Shown here: piece by piece, positions 1-7,713 of the stretch
Layout: each line of letters starts with the position of its first letter
How positions within the stretch are numbered: position 1 is the first letter of the stretch
DNA from: Pseudomonadota bacterium
GTDB lineage: Bacteria > Desulfobacterota > Desulfobacteria > Desulfobacterales > Desulfobacteraceae
NCBI GenBank assembly: GCA_018812385.1
Contig: JAHJDU010000610.1
Coordinates: 1-25,154 of the forward strand
Length of the DNA stretch: 25,154 bases
Direction of reading: 5' to 3'
Program-made: the position numbers and the translations under genes
The notes under the pieces: generated by a model
Databases searched by the model: none
The model's input: only the letters and a program-made list of their open reading frames with translations
Told to the model about the DNA's origin: nothing

Positions 1-387
1 CTGCTGTTTGCCGTGAAGGCTGATGATTTTTGCATCATGCCAGGGTTCTTTTATTGCTGCAAAAGCAGCAGCAACAGATGAAATATTTGAATGAATATTT
101 AATTGGGTTTTTTCAAAATATTGAGTTAGCGTGGAGCCAATGCCGTAAAACATGGGATCTCCGGAAGCCAGAACAACAATTTTGTGAAGGGTCATTTGTT
201 CTTTAATAGCTTTAACAACACTGACAATTTGACCAGTGATAAAAATTTTGTGTTTATCAGGATAATCGAACATTTCAAGATGGCGCCTGCCGCCAACCAA
301 TACATCACAGTCTTTGATTAACCTCAGGTGTTTTGATGTAAGATCTTCTTTGCCCTGTCCCATACCGATAATGTCTATTGGATTCAT
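1..387 (-). CDS. cbiE: Precorrin-6Y / cobalt-precorrin C5-methyltransferase (CbiE type), N-terminal part only
   Basis: The gene runs off the left edge, so only the first 129 residues are visible. It starts MNPIDIIGMGQGKEDLTS. The GxGxG loop near residues 8-12 and the VVLASGDPMFYGIG block are typical of the CbiE/CobL-N SAM-dependent tetrapyrrole methylase family (established family knowledge). CbiE methylates C5 of the corrin ring. The rest of the gene is missing, so it cannot be decided whether it is free-standing CbiE or a CbiE-CbiT (CobL-like) fusion. The ATG lies one base after the stop of the upstream membrane-protein gene, so it is the distal part of the same riboswitch-controlled cobalamin operon. 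Confidence 0.88.
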   Translation of the reverse strand, partial: MNPIDIIGMGQGKEDLTSKHLRLIKDCDVLVGGRRHLEMFDYPDKHKIFITGQIVSVVKAIKEQMTLHKIVVLASGDPMFYGIGSTLTQYFEKTQLNIHSNISSVAAAFAAIKEPWHDAKIISLHGKQQ

Positions 388-388
388 A

Positions 389-1462
389 TTATGCCACTAT
401 ATAATAAAGGGTTCCCATTAATATGATACTCAATACTCTGAATATTTGACCTGATAATAACAGTTGCAGTCCCATTTTGGGAGAGAAAATTCCCATATAC
501 CTGGGAAGTTGGTGACGAATGGCTCTGATGGGAAATGCAAGAATATTTCCCAGCAAAAGAGCAATGACTGTTTGTTTAATAGTTATGACGCCCGCATCCA
601 TCAATGCTCCAGCCGCTGCAAACCCTGATGTGAATTCAGCAGCAAAGCTCAAAATAACAACAGATAAGGACTCAACCGGCATTATCGTTAGTTTGACAAC
701 ACCTGCCAGGGATTTGTTCAGATAATCAAAAAAGCCATTGCTATTAAGAATAAAAACAAGGGTATAAATCGGCAAAACCCAGATAATTATATTGATTATA
801 CGTCCGGGCAGTTTTGATTTAATCTTTTTTATTATGGCTGCCACATCTTTTTTGTTTTCTTTTACAATTTTATCTCTTGTGTGGGATGACTCTGTCTTGA
901 AACTTTCTTGGTCATGGTCGGGATAAGCTTTAAGATATAATCTGCCAAAGATAAGGAAACAAATTGTCCTGAAAAGTGTGGCCAAAAAAGTGATAATAAA
1001 ATAAAGGGCTCCGGCATAACCGGTCAAAGGCAGAACAATAAAAACAGTCGTCGGCAGGTGCAGAAAAAAGGCCGGGAACTGGTTGATATAATTTGACAGG
1101 AACAATTGCATTTTGCTGATTTTCTTGTCTTCATAAAAATCCAAAAGCATGGCATTGGAAGCGGTTCCCGAGATAAAAGCTGTTGTAAAGGCAGCGCTGC
1201 ACCGATTTCCAAGATTTGAAAACGCAAAGATGGGTCTGGCAATGAGGGCAACCTGTTTTGTCCAGCCAAGGCTTTCAATCAATTGACCTGCTAAAAGCCC
1301 GATGGAAATTAACATAATAAGTCTGAATAATGGTATCCCAAGCTTTTTCAGGCAGACAGCAAGGGTAATGTTTTCAAAATAATTCAGGCTGAAAAATAAA
1401 CAGGCCAGCGTGAAAAGGATTGAAACCCCAAGGTTTTTATATTTTATATCATTGGGTTTCAT
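389..1462 (-). CDS. Membrane protein with nucleoside-recognition (Gate) domains in the cobalamin operon
   Basis: This 357-residue polytopic membrane protein has about eight hydrophobic segments in two halves. A hydrophilic lysine-rich linker lies near residues 185-215. The stretch from TASNAMLLDFYEDKKISK to the following NQFPAFF resembles the conserved block of the nucleoside-recognition/Gate family (spore maturation SpmA/B and NupC relatives), and the second half carries a matching SGFAAAGALMDAGV block. The start codon overlaps the cbiL stop (ATGA at 1459-1462) and the stop is one base before cbiE, so it is translationally embedded between two corrin-ring methyltransferases. Family members have no agreed single substrate. 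Transport of a cobalamin precursor, a nucleoside-like lower-ligand moiety or a metal is inference from context only. Confidence 0.75.
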   Translation of the reverse strand: MKPNDIKYKNLGVSILFTLACLFFSLNYFENITLAVCLKKLGIPLFRLIMLISIGLLAGQLIESLGWTKQVALIARPIFAFSNLGNRCSAAFTTAFISGTASNAMLLDFYEDKKISKMQLFLSNYINQFPAFFLHLPTTVFIVLPLTGYAGALYFIITFLATLFRTICFLIFGRLYLKAYPDHDQESFKTESSHTRDKIVKENKKDVAAIIKKIKSKLPGRIINIIIWVLPIYTLVFILNSNGFFDYLNKSLAGVVKLTIMPVESLSVVILSFAAEFTSGFAAAGALMDAGVITIKQTVIALLLGNILAFPIRAIRHQLPRYMGIFSPKMGLQLLLSGQIFRVLSIILMGTLYYIVA

Positions 1463-2163
1463 TTAGAGGCAAGTATCAGAGTCCAGTAATCGGGCGATCT
1501 TTTTTCAAGTTCATCCAGATCCTCTATGATCTGCTCATTTTTACGGCCACACTTTGATACAGCCACGCTTTTGTTATTAAGACCTGTTTCTTTCAGTGCC
1601 TTATTGATATCTTGAATGTTTTTATAGGCCTTTACTATGACAACATTTTCAATCCCATTGATATTTCGTATCCTGTCTCCGCCATAGGCTCCAGAGGTTA
1701 CAAGCAAGGACTCTTCCCCTTCCACAAGTATCCTGTTCAGCCGTGCTGAGGCTGCATGAAAAGAGGTGATGCCTGGAATGGTCTCAATATCAGCTTCCGG
1801 CATAATACAAGCCATTTTTTTTAAAATATAGCCAAAAGTAGAATAGGTTGTAGGATCTCCAAGGGTCAGAAAAACAGCATTTTTCCCCTGTTTCAATTCC
1901 TTGGCAATCTGTTTAGCATTATGGATCCATGCGGCTTCTACCTCTTTGACATCTTTGGTCATGGGAAAAGACAGTTTTTCAATCTGGGCAGAGGCCGAGA
2001 TATAGGGAGAGGCAATCTCAACTGCCAGGCTGTATGTGTTTTTCGAGGACGCAGCCGTAAAAATAATATCAGCCTCTTTGATTACCCTGACAGCCTTGAC
2101 CGTAATCAATTCGGGATCTCCCGGTCCAACACCTACACCGAATAGTTTTCCAATGTTTTTCAT
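1459..2163 (-). CDS. cbiL: Precorrin-2 / cobalt-factor-II C20-methyltransferase
   Basis: The protein has 234 residues, normal for the family. It is a SAM-dependent tetrapyrrole methylase: an N-terminal GVGVGPGDPELITVKA motif, then TLGDPTTYSTFGYIL and IPGITSFHAASARLN in the middle, and SKCGRKNEQI near the end. These blocks match CbiL/CobI, which adds the C20 methyl group. Because the operon also has a CbiK-type cobaltochelatase, the anaerobic early-cobalt route is likely and cobalt-factor II is the expected substrate (inference). The start codon overlaps the btuF-like stop by one base (TAATG), and the 3' end overlaps the next gene as ATGA, so translation is tightly coupled. A cytoplasmic enzyme. 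Confidence 0.92.
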   Translation of the reverse strand: MKNIGKLFGVGVGPGDPELITVKAVRVIKEADIIFTAASSKNTYSLAVEIASPYISASAQIEKLSFPMTKDVKEVEAAWIHNAKQIAKELKQGKNAVFLTLGDPTTYSTFGYILKKMACIMPEADIETIPGITSFHAASARLNRILVEGEESLLVTSGAYGGDRIRNINGIENVVIVKAYKNIQDINKALKETGLNNKSVAVSKCGRKNEQIIEDLDELEKRSPDYWTLILASK

Positions 2164-3122
2164 TATAATTCCTTTTTAAGTTTTTCTTGAGTGAAAATAT
2201 CTGGATAGAGGTGGGTTCCAATTGAGACAATCCCTTCATAAAGCCTGGGAACAGGACGGGAAACGATATTTTCATCAATTAAATATATTTGATCATTTTT
2301 TATAGCTTTAATGACTCCAAATCCAGGCTCATTTTTTATTAGTTCAATACTCACAGCATTCATCAGGCCTTTTTGGGCAAGGAAGACATCTATTTGTGCG
2401 GCTTTTGCAAGGATCTGCTCCTTACCATATATGGCAATATTTGTATTCCTTGATGCCTTGGCATCCCATGCCACATTGACGCCACCGGCGGTTTCAAGGG
2501 CAAAGATGGGCATTGCGCCCGGGGTGAAAGTTTTCATCCTTGTATGAATCGCCTGGAAATAGACGCTTTTTTTAACTTGAATCTCTTTGGTCAATGTTTT
2601 GATATGGTCTGTTTTTTTCTTAAAATCCTGGATCATTGTTTTGGCCTGTTGGTCCCTTCCTGTCAACATGCCTAATTTTAACCAATAGTCATACATTTCT
2701 TTTATACCCGAAGGTTGGAGGGAAACCACTGTGATACCTGATTTTTCGAGACGATTCATCAAATTTGGATATCCATTGTCAATCATTGGTCGCACCAGAA
2801 CAAGATCGGGCATAAAGGCTAAAAATTTTTCCGGATCATCATGGTATGAAAACCTTGGTTTTTTATCCACCTGGGAAGGAAAGGTATCATTAATGGAAAC
2901 CCCTATAATATTCTCTTCAAGGCCTAAATGATAAAGATTTTCCGTATGTGCGCCATAAAGAGAAATAATTCGGGTAAAGGGTTTTGAAAAATAGATCTGC
3001 CGCCCCTTTTTATCTGTCAGTGTTAATGCAGAGCAATTAATCGAAACAATAAAAATAATAAAAAAGAGTATGCCTGTTATGTTTTTAAATCGACGGATAG
3101 TACACCTGCTTTGCTTGAGCAT
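2163..3122 (-). CDS. btuF: Periplasmic substrate-binding protein of a BtuF/FepB-type ABC importer
   Basis: I chose the ATG at 3122 (319 residues). A longer reading from 3161 would overlap the ATPase gene by 77 bp and put a 13-residue tail before the signal peptide. The N-terminus is basic (KQSRCTIRRFK), followed by a hydrophobic core and a likely cleavage near NCSA, as in a Sec signal peptide; a true lipobox is not clear. The mature part has the periplasmic-binding-protein PF01497 pattern: RIISLYGAHTENLYHLG, then MPDLVLVRP and the C-terminal IYLIDENIVSRP. It should deliver a metal chelate to BtuC/BtuD. With a cobalamin riboswitch upstream, a corrinoid or cobalt-tetrapyrrole ligand is likeliest, but siderophore or heme cannot be excluded. 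It overlaps the ATPase gene by 38 bp. Confidence 0.8.
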   Translation of the reverse strand: MLKQSRCTIRRFKNITGILFFIIFIVSINCSALTLTDKKGRQIYFSKPFTRIISLYGAHTENLYHLGLEENIIGVSINDTFPSQVDKKPRFSYHDDPEKFLAFMPDLVLVRPMIDNGYPNLMNRLEKSGITVVSLQPSGIKEMYDYWLKLGMLTGRDQQAKTMIQDFKKKTDHIKTLTKEIQVKKSVYFQAIHTRMKTFTPGAMPIFALETAGGVNVAWDAKASRNTNIAIYGKEQILAKAAQIDVFLAQKGLMNAVSIELIKNEPGFGVIKAIKNDQIYLIDENIVSRPVPRLYEGIVSIGTHLYPDIFTQEKLKKEL

Positions 3123-3861
3123 GCTCGTTAAACTCAACAATGGATGTGACGTTAAATACATCTTTAATTGTCTGCTGGGTCAGGACATCCTGGGAATTAC
3201 CAAATGCTTTTATTTTCCCTTTTTTCAGCATCAGCAGTTCATCAGACCAGCTCGAGGCAAGGTTTAAATCATGGAAAACGCTTATCACAAGCGTATTCTT
3301 TTCTTTGACAGATTGTTTTACCAAACGCAGCATTTGCAGGGTATGATTGATGTCCATATTAGAAAAAGCTTCATCCAATAAGAGAACCTGTGTGTCCTGG
3401 CAAAGGGCTCGGGCAAACACGCAACGCTGTCTTTCCCCTCCAGACAGCTCATTAATCTTCCGGTCAGACAAATGATAGATTCCACATATTTGCATCATTT
3501 TGTTCACTTTTTCCACATCACCGCCGCAAGGGTGTGAGAACCTTGGTATATAAGGGTGCCTTCCCATCATTACCACATCTTTTACCCTAAAAGGGAAGTT
3601 GATGGCATAGTCCTGGGAAACCAGGGCAATTTTTTTTGAAATTTCTTTTTTTGAAAGAAACAAAACCGGGGTTTCATCAATATCAATATGACCGTTGCCA
3701 GGGTTTAAAAAGCCTGAAATTAAATCTAAAAGAGTGGTTTTACCACTGCCGTTGGGGCCGATAATGGAATAAAAATTTCCAGACACAAAAGAACAGCTGA
3801 TATTTTGGATAATTATATCACGGTCATAGGCAAAAGAGATGTCATGTAGATTTAATTTCAT
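3085..3861 (-). CDS. btuD: ABC importer ATPase, BtuD/FecE type
   Basis: This 258-residue ATPase has every expected motif: Walker A GPNGSGKT (35-42), Q-loop glutamine at 83, signature LSGGERQR (139-146), Walker B VLLLDE (159-164) and the switch histidine at 197. The sequence around VMMGRHPY is typical of importer ATPases for iron-siderophores and vitamin B12. It drives uptake through the adjacent permease on the cytoplasmic face of the inner membrane. Its start is 6 bp after the permease stop, and its 3' end overlaps the binding-protein gene. The family call is firm. The B12 or corrinoid specificity comes from the riboswitch and neighbours rather than from the protein itself. Confidence 0.88.
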   Translation of the reverse strand: MKLNLHDISFAYDRDIIIQNISCSFVSGNFYSIIGPNGSGKTTLLDLISGFLNPGNGHIDIDETPVLFLSKKEISKKIALVSQDYAINFPFRVKDVVMMGRHPYIPRFSHPCGGDVEKVNKMMQICGIYHLSDRKINELSGGERQRCVFARALCQDTQVLLLDEAFSNMDINHTLQMLRLVKQSVKEKNTLVISVFHDLNLASSWSDELLMLKKGKIKAFGNSQDVLTQQTIKDVFNVTSIVEFNEHAQAKQVYYPSI

Positions 3862-3867
3862 TTGTTT

Positions 3868-4914
3868 CTATTTAAACCGGTTTTTTTTGAAAATCCAGCA
3901 AAAGACCGGGCCGCCTGTCAAGGCTGTCAAGACTCCAATGGGTATTTCATGGGGAAGGACTGCCCGGGTAATGGTATCGGCAAACAACAACAAAAAAGCA
4001 CCTGCCAGCATGGATATAGGGAGCAATTTTCGATTGTCAGGCCCGGTGATAAACCGGACCGTATGCGGAACCAGAAGTCCTACAAAGCCAATGATACCTG
4101 AAACAGACACACAGATGGCAGCCAGCATGGAACCTGTAACCAATAAGATGATGGTTACTTTTTTTAGATCTACGCCCAGGCTTGTGGCTGATTTGGCCCC
4201 AAGGGAGATAAGGTTCAGATCCCGGGCAAAAAACATTGAAATAAAAAGTCCTATCATCAGGAAAATCAAAACAGCAAAAAAATCTGTCCATGTTTTTGAA
4301 GCAAAACTGCCCATAAGCCAGAAAATAATGACAGAGACTTGTTCATTGGCAATAAATTTTAAAAAACTGATTCCAGCAGAAAGAATGGCAGCAACAATGA
4401 TCCCGGATAATATCAAGTTATTGGATGAAAGAGAGAGACTTGGATTTTTTGAAGAATAGGATAAAAACATGACCAGAAATAAAGTAGTGCAAGCACCTGT
4501 AAAAGCAAATGCAGGAACGGAAACAAAGGCTGCGCTCAAATTTAATAGAATGGCAATGCTTGCTCCAAATGCAGCGCCTGCAGATACGCCAAGGGTATAA
4601 GGATCAGCAAGGGGATTCAATAATATTCCCTGGAATAAACCCCCTGATACGGCAAGGGCCGCCCCAACAATAGCACAGGTAAGTATTCTTGGAAGACGTA
4701 CGTCAAATATCACTGTCAAATAGGTTTCACTAGTGTTTTCAAGGATTTGAAGGTTGCCGCTTATTTTTCCATAAAGGATGCTGATGATATCGAGCATTGG
4801 AATATGGATATATCCCATGGATAAAGAGACGAGAATCATTAAAACAAGAAAAAGGGAAAATAGAACCACCAGGTATGCTGTTCTCCCTTTTAATATGTTA
4901 AGCAATATGCTCAA
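3868..4914 (-). CDS. btuC: ABC importer permease, FecCD/BtuC family
   Basis: The 348-residue polytopic permease has the family blocks VRLPRILTCAIVGAALAVSG, then NPLADPYTLGVSAGA and GLLVPHTVRFITGPDNR, the last forming the ATPase-contacting region. These are standard FecCD/BtuC features, with about 8-10 membrane segments expected. The start appears to be TTG at 4912-4914. The only nearby upstream ATG (in GCATGGCAAG) is in another frame and soon meets a stop, and only a weak AAGAG precedes the TTG. The gene begins 14 bp after the cbiK stop. It works with the next two genes to move a metal chelate or corrinoid across the inner membrane. The stop codon is TAG. Confidence 0.87.
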   Translation of the reverse strand: MSILLNILKGRTAYLVVLFSLFLVLMILVSLSMGYIHIPMLDIISILYGKISGNLQILENTSETYLTVIFDVRLPRILTCAIVGAALAVSGGLFQGILLNPLADPYTLGVSAGAAFGASIAILLNLSAAFVSVPAFAFTGACTTLFLVMFLSYSSKNPSLSLSSNNLILSGIIVAAILSAGISFLKFIANEQVSVIIFWLMGSFASKTWTDFFAVLIFLMIGLFISMFFARDLNLISLGAKSATSLGVDLKKVTIILLVTGSMLAAICVSVSGIIGFVGLLVPHTVRFITGPDNRKLLPISMLAGAFLLLFADTITRAVLPHEIPIGVLTALTGGPVFCWIFKKNRFK

Positions 4915-4928
4915 ACTCTTGCCATGCT

Positions 4929-5888
4929 CTACAGGTCAATGCCTGATGCTTTTGCAGCGTCTTTTATATGAGCTACAAAAAGATCGGCAAATTGATTATT
5001 AGACCCAAGACCCTGGAGAATTGTTTCAACATTAAATCCAGCCTTGCTTAATACTGTTTTCCAGGAGTCGTCTTCATCGCTGGCCATGTCATTGGCTGCA
5101 TGGTCTCCGGCAACAATCATCAATGGTTTTAGCAGGATATTTTCAATTTTCGGGGTATAATGGCCAAGGCTTTTCTTAACATCTTCAAGACCTGGATACC
5201 CTTCAACACACCCTATAAAGGTCTTGACCTCGGGATAAGTTTTTCTCATTAATTGCTGGAGCTCAACATATATGCCGGTGGGCCATAATTCATTTCCATG
5301 GCCCATATAAACAAGAGCAGCGCCTTTTTGCCTGGCAAGGGCAACATCATTGGCAAAAGTTTTTACAGCTCGCTTAAGATCATCACGATAAGGATATACA
5401 TCTCCAACAGTGCCAAGGGCCGGCCTGCCAAGTGCAATTTTATTGAATGGTTTCCATTTGTCTCTGATGGTTCTAATAGACCTGATGGCATCCACATATT
5501 GCATCAAATCATGGTATTGTTCCATGTGGAACAGGTGGGTGGGTTGAACAATAACTTCTTTATATCCTTGGCTTTGCAGTTCGCCAAAGGTACTGAGCAG
5601 ATTTTTTGTAAAAAGAATTTCTTCACTGATTCCTTTGTCTTTCCATTCTTTTGGGTTCTGGCTTCTTTTTTCCCACACGGACCGGATAATATTGGATGTA
5701 AATACAACCCGGACTTCTGTACCAGGGAAAGCTGATTTTACTCTGGATGTTATATTATCGATGGATGTAATCGCTTGCGGTACAGTGGTTCCGAAATGGG
5801 CAATAATAATGGCGGTTTTAGCATAAAGCTGTGAACTAAAAATCAGGCCCAGAAATAGTATCAGTGAAATAAAACAAAATTTTTTCAT
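4929..5888 (-). CDS. cbiK: Secreted (periplasmic) sirohydrochlorin cobaltochelatase, CbiK type
   Basis: I chose the ATG at 5888 because AGAGGAGATGTT sits directly upstream and the product then begins with a clear signal peptide: MKK, a hydrophobic core, then LYA before KTA (cleavage near residue 23). The longer frame to 5990 would translate the terminator hairpin. The protein has 319 residues. It shows IIAHFGTT near 28-34, YMGHGNE with His197, and IVAGDHAANDM with His263. The last two correspond to the metal-binding histidine regions of CbiK (established for Salmonella CbiK). It inserts Co2+ into sirohydrochlorin. An exported copy is known from Desulfovibrio vulgaris (CbiK-P). It is the first gene after the riboswitch. 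The stop is TAG. Confidence 0.9.
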   Translation of the reverse strand: MKKFCFISLILFLGLIFSSQLYAKTAIIIAHFGTTVPQAITSIDNITSRVKSAFPGTEVRVVFTSNIIRSVWEKRSQNPKEWKDKGISEEILFTKNLLSTFGELQSQGYKEVIVQPTHLFHMEQYHDLMQYVDAIRSIRTIRDKWKPFNKIALGRPALGTVGDVYPYRDDLKRAVKTFANDVALARQKGAALVYMGHGNELWPTGIYVELQQLMRKTYPEVKTFIGCVEGYPGLEDVKKSLGHYTPKIENILLKPLMIVAGDHAANDMASDEDDSWKTVLSKAGFNVETILQGLGSNNQFADLFVAHIKDAAKASGIDL

Positions 5889-5940
5889 AACATCTCCTCT
5901 GTTATTAAGAGTTAAAACAACACGGGAGCGGGCATAAACT

Positions 5941-5975
5941 AAAAAATCCCACACCAGAATATATCTGATATGGGA
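5941..5975 (-). terminator. Intrinsic terminator in the riboswitch leader (expression platform)
   Basis: On the minus strand a 12-bp stem is formed by TCCCATATCAGA (5964-5975) and TCTGGTGTGGGA (5947-5958), with two G-U pairs and a 5-base loop. It is followed directly by six T residues (5941-5946). It lies between the cobalamin aptamer and the cbiK ribosome-binding site. This is seen directly in the sequence. It suggests that ligand binding favours premature termination rather than only blocking translation. Confidence 0.82.
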
Positions 5976-5998
5976 ACCGTTTTTATCCACATTTTATA

Positions 5999-6030
5999 GA
6001 TCAGCCCGCGTCCTCGCAAGCAATCTGATC
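5999..6030 (-). other. GC-rich hairpin between the cobalamin aptamer and the terminator
   Basis: On the minus strand GATCA (6026-6030) pairs with TGATC (5999-6003). Inside, GCTTGCG pairs with CGCGGGC (two U-G pairs) around an AGGA tetraloop, leaving a 4-base bulge. It directly follows the aptamer's 3' P1 strand. It may be part of the antiterminator switch or a spacer helix. The pairing is visible; the role is inferred. Confidence 0.5.
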
Positions 6031-6208
6031 AAATTTTCAGGCAGGTTTTCTGACTTCCGGATTTTTTTACTTGCCACGCCTTCCCATTAAAACAGCCTAA
6101 TTTAACAGTGGTAAATGTGACGTTCATCCCCGGTTACAGCGGCGGGCCCGCTCCTGATTTTAACAGGATTCCCTTTTAACTGCATATGCAGCGCCTGAAA
6201 CATCTGAT
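6028..6208 (-). ncRNA. Cobalamin (AdoCbl-class) riboswitch aptamer
   Basis: Read on the minus strand, the leader has the order expected of a cobalamin riboswitch. P1 is TTTCAGG (6194-6200) pairing with CCTGAAA (6035-6041), possibly extended by ATCA/TGAT. Between them come AAAAGGGAATCCTG, then GGAGCGGGCCCGCCGCTGTA, a GGGAAGGCG block, and the B12-box-like GGAAGTCAGAAAACCTGCC next to the 3' P1 strand. It sits about 140 bases before the cbiK start, downstream of a consensus promoter and upstream of an intrinsic terminator. Cobalamin should repress the operon by transcription attenuation (established for the class; the sense of control here is inferred). Confidence 0.95.
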
Positions 6209-6237
6209 AAAATAGACGTATTAAAGCCAAGTGTCAA
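6209..6237 (-). promoter_or_regulatory. Sigma-70 type promoter of the cobalamin operon
   Basis: TTGACA (6232-6237) and TATTTT (6209-6214) are 17 bp apart on the minus strand. A start about 7 bases downstream (near 6202) places the RNA 5' end at the riboswitch P1 helix, as expected for a leader with almost no extra 5' sequence. Confidence 0.75.
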
Positions 6238-6305
6238 GAAAAAGTTTCAACCGGCAAGTATGAGAACCTCAATATAATAAACCACTTATTTAAAAAAAAG
6301 ACAGT

Positions 6306-7100
6306 CTACCCCTTTGAAATAAAAATATCCTGATTCAAAACATCAAGTTCATTAAATCCAACTTTTAAAGAAAACAAAACAGACAAAATGGTGCTGAAAT
6401 ATTCTGTGTAAAAAATTGAGAGCATGATGGCAATCTGGTATTTTATGGCCACAATCGGAATGGAGCCACCCAGAATCTGGCCTGTCATCATGCCTGGCAG
6501 AGAGACAAGGCCGATGGTTGCCATGGAGGCTATGGTCGGTGTGATAGATGCTGTAATGCTTTCTTTGAAATAGGGTTTTAATGCCTGGATGCGACTGGAA
6601 AATAAAGATAAGGAATAAAGATATATTTTTTCATCTTTTTTTATTCCGGAGTAAAAATTATTCAATCCGATAATTATACTTCTAAGACAGTTGCCAAGCA
6701 GCATACCACCAATGGGGATCATATATTTTGCTTCAAACAGGTTGTCGATTCTTACCACCACAGCATTAAAGAACAACAGAATAATAGCAAATGGGAGAAG
6801 CAGTGAAAAAAATACAGGGATGAAAAGTTTTCTTATTTTAAGATTGCTTGATTTTAAAATTGACTGACAGGCAATGGCTATCATGATCAAAAGATAAACT
6901 ATGTTTAAAATAGGCGAGTTAAACTTGAAGAGAAATTCAAGATAAATACCTACAAAGCTCAGTTGAATGCACATTCTGATGATCGAGGACACCATGACTG
7001 CATTGATGCTGAGTTTCAATCGCCTGTTGATATAGAAAACAGGGATAAGAAAGACGAATAATGAAGCAAGCGATAAAAGAGTAAGATCCTGGGCACCCAA
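6306..7100 (-). CDS. fetB: FetB-type ABC exporter permease (UPF0014/YbbM family)
   Basis: I propose a TTG start at 7098-7100, giving 264 residues, close to the length of E. coli FetB. AAAGGTGG sits about 7 bases upstream and the codon lies 4 bases after the fetA stop. An upstream ATG at 7187 would overlap fetA by 83 bp and add a non-family tail. The protein has about seven hydrophobic segments. It carries the conserved family region around PIGGMLLGNCLRSIIIGLN, then ITPTIASMATIGLVSLPGMM and GQILGG. E. coli FetA-FetB exports iron and helps with oxidative stress (established). The metal substrate here is inferred. The gene ends with TAG. Confidence 0.85.
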   Translation of the reverse strand: MGAQDLTLLSLASLFVFLIPVFYINRRLKLSINAVMVSSIIRMCIQLSFVGIYLEFLFKFNSPILNIVYLLIMIAIACQSILKSSNLKIRKLFIPVFFSLLLPFAIILLFFNAVVVRIDNLFEAKYMIPIGGMLLGNCLRSIIIGLNNFYSGIKKDEKIYLYSLSLFSSRIQALKPYFKESITASITPTIASMATIGLVSLPGMMTGQILGGSIPIVAIKYQIAIMLSIFYTEYFSTILSVLFSLKVGFNELDVLNQDIFISKG

Positions 7101-7104
7101 TTGA

Positions 7105-7713
7105 TCACCACCTTTCAATTTTAATAGTGTTGTTTTTTTTCCAGACATCATCATGGGAAATAATAATAATGGTTTTATCCTGACCAATGATATAATCCAT
7201 TATTTTGTTTTTCATGGTGTCATCAAGAGCCGAGGTGGGCTCATCCAGAAGCCAGACAGGGCGGTCCAGAAGAAAACCGATGAACAGCCCGATTCTTTGG
7301 CGCTCGCCACCGGACAATTCTTTGATAGATTGATTAAGGATAATATCATTGAGATCAAGAAAATTCAGCAGATCGGCAAAATAGGCCTTGCCCTGATTTT
7401 TTAATAAGTTATGCTCCCGGAATTCATCAAGAAGGCTTTTTACCCTTTCATTCTTAAGATCAATATCCTGGCTCAGATAAAAAATCTGATGCCGGATCTC
7501 TTTGATATGCTCTTTAACTATATCTTTTTTATTGAAAGTGACTCTTCCTTTATCTATTGTTTCAAATCCAAGAAGAATTTTAAATAAAGTTGTTTTCCCA
7601 ATACCGGATTTGCCCTGGATCAAGACCTTTTCATTTTTTTGAACGAAAAAATCCAAACCAGAAAAAATTTGTTTACCATTTCGCTTTAGATATACAGATT
7701 CAAAGTTTATCAT
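7105..7713 (-). CDS. fetA: FetA-type ABC exporter ATPase
   Basis: The likely start is ATG at 7713, because AAAGGTAG precedes it at good spacing and the product then begins MINFESVYLKRNGK, like other ABC ATPases. This gives 202 residues. Walker A is GKSGIGKT (34-41), the signature LSGGERQR (133-140), Walker B WLLDEP (154-159) and the switch histidine 187. Its small size and pairing with an UPF0014 permease support FetA (YbbL) rather than a generic ATPase. It overlaps the padR 3' end by 14 bp and is followed 4 bp later by fetB, so the three genes form one unit. It powers export, probably of iron or another metal. Confidence 0.85.
   Translation of the reverse strand: MINFESVYLKRNGKQIFSGLDFFVQKNEKVLIQGKSGIGKTTLFKILLGFETIDKGRVTFNKKDIVKEHIKEIRHQIFYLSQDIDLKNERVKSLLDEFREHNLLKNQGKAYFADLLNFLDLNDIILNQSIKELSGGERQRIGLFIGFLLDRPVWLLDEPTSALDDTMKNKIMDYIIGQDKTIIIISHDDVWKKNNTIKIERW

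Noticed and set aside
5889..5990. N-terminal extension of cbiK to 5990
   Set aside because: It would translate through the riboswitch terminator hairpin. The ATG at 5888 has a strong ribosome-binding site and begins a clear signal peptide.
6280..6308. Terminator after fetB (GACTGTC followed by eight T on the minus strand)
   Set aside because: The possible stem is only about three base pairs with almost no loop, so an intrinsic terminator is not supported.
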